This document shows positions 62,961 to 64,000 of a DNA stretch of 64,000 nucleotides, piece after piece. The first letter of the stretch is position 1, and the number at the start of each line of letters is the position of its first letter. Location: assembly GCA_032173965.1 (NCBI GenBank), contig CM063294.1, positions 7,982,452 to 8,046,451 on the forward strand. Direction: 5' to 3'. Source of the stretch: Sitta carolinensis (lineage: Eukaryota; Chordata; Aves; Passeriformes; Sittidae). A program made the translations under genes and the position numbers. The notes under the pieces were generated by a model. It was not told the origin of the DNA and made no database searches. It was given only the letters and a program-made list of their open reading frames with translations.

Positions 62961-64000
62961 CAATTGAAACCAGGACACCTCTCCTCTCTGCTCAGGGCTG
63001 GGCACTGCCCAGGGCTGAACTTCTTCCCTGTGTTCAGGTGGCACCTCCTGGGCATCAGTTCCTCATGATCAAATCCTCTTGATAAGGAAAAACTCTTCCA
63101 CTGCTTTGTGGGAATCAGAGAAGCAAAGCCTGGCACTCTTTATTGCCTGCTGGCACTTGGCTTGAGGTTGGGGTTTCTTTGGCAGCGATTTTTCCAAGCC
63201 TTTTCCAGCTGGGAAGAGACGTGTCCTGCTGCAGGCTGGGACACCTGGCCAGATCTCTGGGCTCTCCCTGTGTGCACGGTGTGAAACCCTCTGTGAAAGC
63301 CCATCAGCTGCTTTTGGGGCAAAGCCCTCTGCTTCAAGCATCCTGCTGAGCAGGGCCATCCCTCTGCCGGGGACCCCCTGCAGCACTCTTAATTGGGCTA
63401 ATTAGGATATTATCTCAGGAGTTTCCTGTTGGTGGAGCAGCTCTCTGCCAGCCTGAGGGCTTGGTGCTACAAAGCTGCTTTTCAAAGGCTGCCCAGTCCT
63501 GGGGGGGGTTATCCTGGTTTATTTTTCCTGGGTTTTCCTGTTAATGGACAGCTCAGGATGGGGCCAGGGAGTTCTCAGAGTCTGCCTCGCTCCAGACTGG
63601 CTGCCCAGACATTCCTGGGCAAGGAAAACAGCTAACTGATAAGATAAGTTGGTGGTGGAGATAAACGTGGATAAATGTGCCCTGGGCTGCACATCCCACT
63701 TGGGTTTCCATGCCCCAGTCCTGGCTCCAGGGTCTGGGAAGCTGTGATCCCTCTCCCTGCTGCAAAGGGGTCAGTAAAAATTGGGATACAACAGCTTCCC
63801 ACGGCAGAAAAGACACCAAAATTCTTCAAACTGCGTCCACTCCGACCTTTTACTTTTTCCTTCTCTGTCATAAATACTTAAAAATAATCTTGGAAGGGGA
63901 GAAACAATAGATTAATTGTTGCTTTCTTTTTTTTTTTTCCCGTCATTTTTCTCCCTGAGCTGGCTGAGTACATGGCTGAGAGCAAGCCTTGGCCCCTGTG

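Larger units (their letters stand above)
47340..64000 (+). other. SH3PXD2B: SH3PXD2B intron 2, incomplete
   Basis: At least 16.7 kb of intron with no further exon recognised. It carries four tandem arrays (48.5, 55.0, 56.9 and 61.2 kb), four CR1 copies, an antisense LTR, a solo LTR and an LTR-like remnant near 62.8 kb. Unique AT-rich blocks at 49,560-50,120 and 57,370-57,860 may be old retroelement fragments. Nothing was recognised at 50,800-51,300, 53,100-54,200 or 63,000-64,000. Confidence 0.8.

Noticed and set aside
47340..64000. Third coding exon of SH3PXD2B.
   Set aside because: No frame showing the expected PX continuation (MQMLDKFP-like) was found; it most likely lies beyond the right end.

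Overview
The window is vertebrate nuclear DNA, almost certainly from a bird. Protein-coding sequence is cut into short GT-AG exons, and the interspersed repeats are 3'-truncated CR1 LINE copies and avian-type LTRs. One fragment at about 27,659-27,768 has the layout I remember for TguSINE1, a tRNA-derived head joined to a CR1-like tail, which points to a songbird (passerine). No database could be searched, so the species is inferred.

Two genes lie on the + strand. The first is the 3' part of STK10 (LOK), an STE20-family serine/threonine kinase of the ezrin/radixin/moesin pathway. I place 17 exons between 13,279 and 29,317. They start at the residue matching human Ile108 and run to the stop codon, followed by a 3'UTR with several poly(A) signals that probably ends near 31,650. 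The first 13.3 kb is intron, and the N-terminal exons with the glycine loop and VAIK-type lysine lie upstream of the window. The second gene is SH3PXD2B (TKS4), a podosome adaptor. Its first coding exon (36,719-36,790) sits in a CpG-rich promoter, the second (47,259-47,339) follows a 10.5 kb intron, and the rest of the window is intron 2. The window therefore holds only the start of its PX domain.

Layout: 1-13,278 STK10 intron with a 1.17 kb 42-bp minisatellite; 13,279-19,787 kinase exons; 20,465-21,150 linker exon with an E-R-K-S repeat and an apparent one-base frameshift; 22,333-29,317 coiled-coil exons, with a 1.6 kb simple-repeat array and an LTR in the introns; 29,318-31,650 3'UTR; 31,650-36,100 intergenic; 36,101-36,464 a minisatellite of splice-donor-like units just before the SH3PXD2B CpG island; 36,791-47,258 intron 1; 47,340-64,000 intron 2, with four tandem arrays, CR1 copies, an antisense LTR and a solo LTR with a perfect 6-bp target duplication.

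Both genes act at the actin cortex: STK10 phosphorylates ERM proteins and TKS4 organises podosomes. Their adjacency shows no shared regulation here. I see no CRISPR, operon, tRNA gene or novel coding system. The unusual content is the density of minisatellites, a GC-AG intron, a duplicated exon edge and the STK10 frameshift.
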